The notes beneath the pieces are model-generated. The model did no database searches. It saw only the letters and a list, made by a program, of their open reading frames with translations, and had not been told where the DNA came from. Shown one piece after another: positions 63,955 through 64,000 of a stretch of DNA of 64,000 nt. How positions within the stretch are numbered: the first letter of the stretch is position 1; every line of letters starts with the position of its first letter. The position numbers and the translations under genes were made by a program. The stretch comes from Aphelocoma coerulescens (Eukaryota; Chordata; Aves; Passeriformes; Corvidae): NCBI RefSeq assembly GCF_041296385.1, contig NC_091015.1, positions 94,658,004 through 94,722,003 of the forward strand. The letters are read 5' to 3'.

Positions 63955-64000
63955 AAAAGTTTGTTCTGAGGTCCTAAGTTGTACCAGAGGAGGTTTAGGT
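63955..64000 (+). mobile_element. CR1 LINE fragment running off the window
   Basis: The last bases, 'agttgtaccagaggaggttt' then AGGT, match the CR1 block that normally precedes 'tggatattaggaa', about 250 bp from the 3' end. The rest would lie beyond the window. Confidence 0.6.

Noticed and set aside
1..64000. CRISPR array, operon, bacterial or phage genes
   Set aside because: There are no regularly spaced identical repeats and no dense coding. The window is typical of a vertebrate gene desert.

Overview
The window looks like bird nuclear DNA, most likely from a songbird. It is AT-rich and gene-poor. It carries several 3' fragments of CR1 LINEs ending in the avian tail motif (TTCTATGATTCT or its complement) and several endogenous-retrovirus LTRs of types I associate with passerine genomes. 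I recognise no protein-coding exon, tRNA, rRNA or CRISPR array, and nothing bacterial or phage. The longest open frames (about 160 codons) match no family I know and are about the size chance gives in 64 kb, so I list no CDS. The window is best read as intergenic or deep intronic DNA.

Layout. 1-6388 is unique AT-rich DNA with a possible minus-strand transcript 3' end near 2380-2960. 6389-7667 is a 1.28 kb solo LTR (plus). 7668-18261 is mostly unique, with CR1 fragments at 13534 and 16709 and a GC-rich patch near 16310-16610. 18285-19657 is a second, inverted copy of the 1.3 kb LTR. It has a 4-bp target duplication (CCTG) and appears to sit inside an older ERVK-like LTR whose remainder runs to about 20111. 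22418-23486 is an LTR with an internal degenerate tandem array; a second, more diverged copy lies at 55201-56090 and a fragment at 58762-58910. 42524-43087 is a solo ERVK-type LTR with 6-bp duplications (AAATGC). 43649-44156 is a solo ERVL-type LTR with 5-bp duplications (CACTT). Further CR1 pieces lie at 27662, 31168, 38091, 50380, 60192 and the right edge. Simple repeats, a G-quadruplex candidate and pyrimidine tracts are scattered between.

All LTRs appear to be solo; no gag, pol or env reading frame was seen. The most interesting observations are (i) the 1.3 kb LTR family, with a very long U3, a very short predicted R and a short acidic open frame in U3 seen in both copies, (ii) the LTR-in-LTR nesting, and (iii) a clear excess of A-tract/CCC (GGG/T-tract) junctions. 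Element class assignments rest on recognition and TSD length, not on a database search. Percent identities are by-eye estimates.
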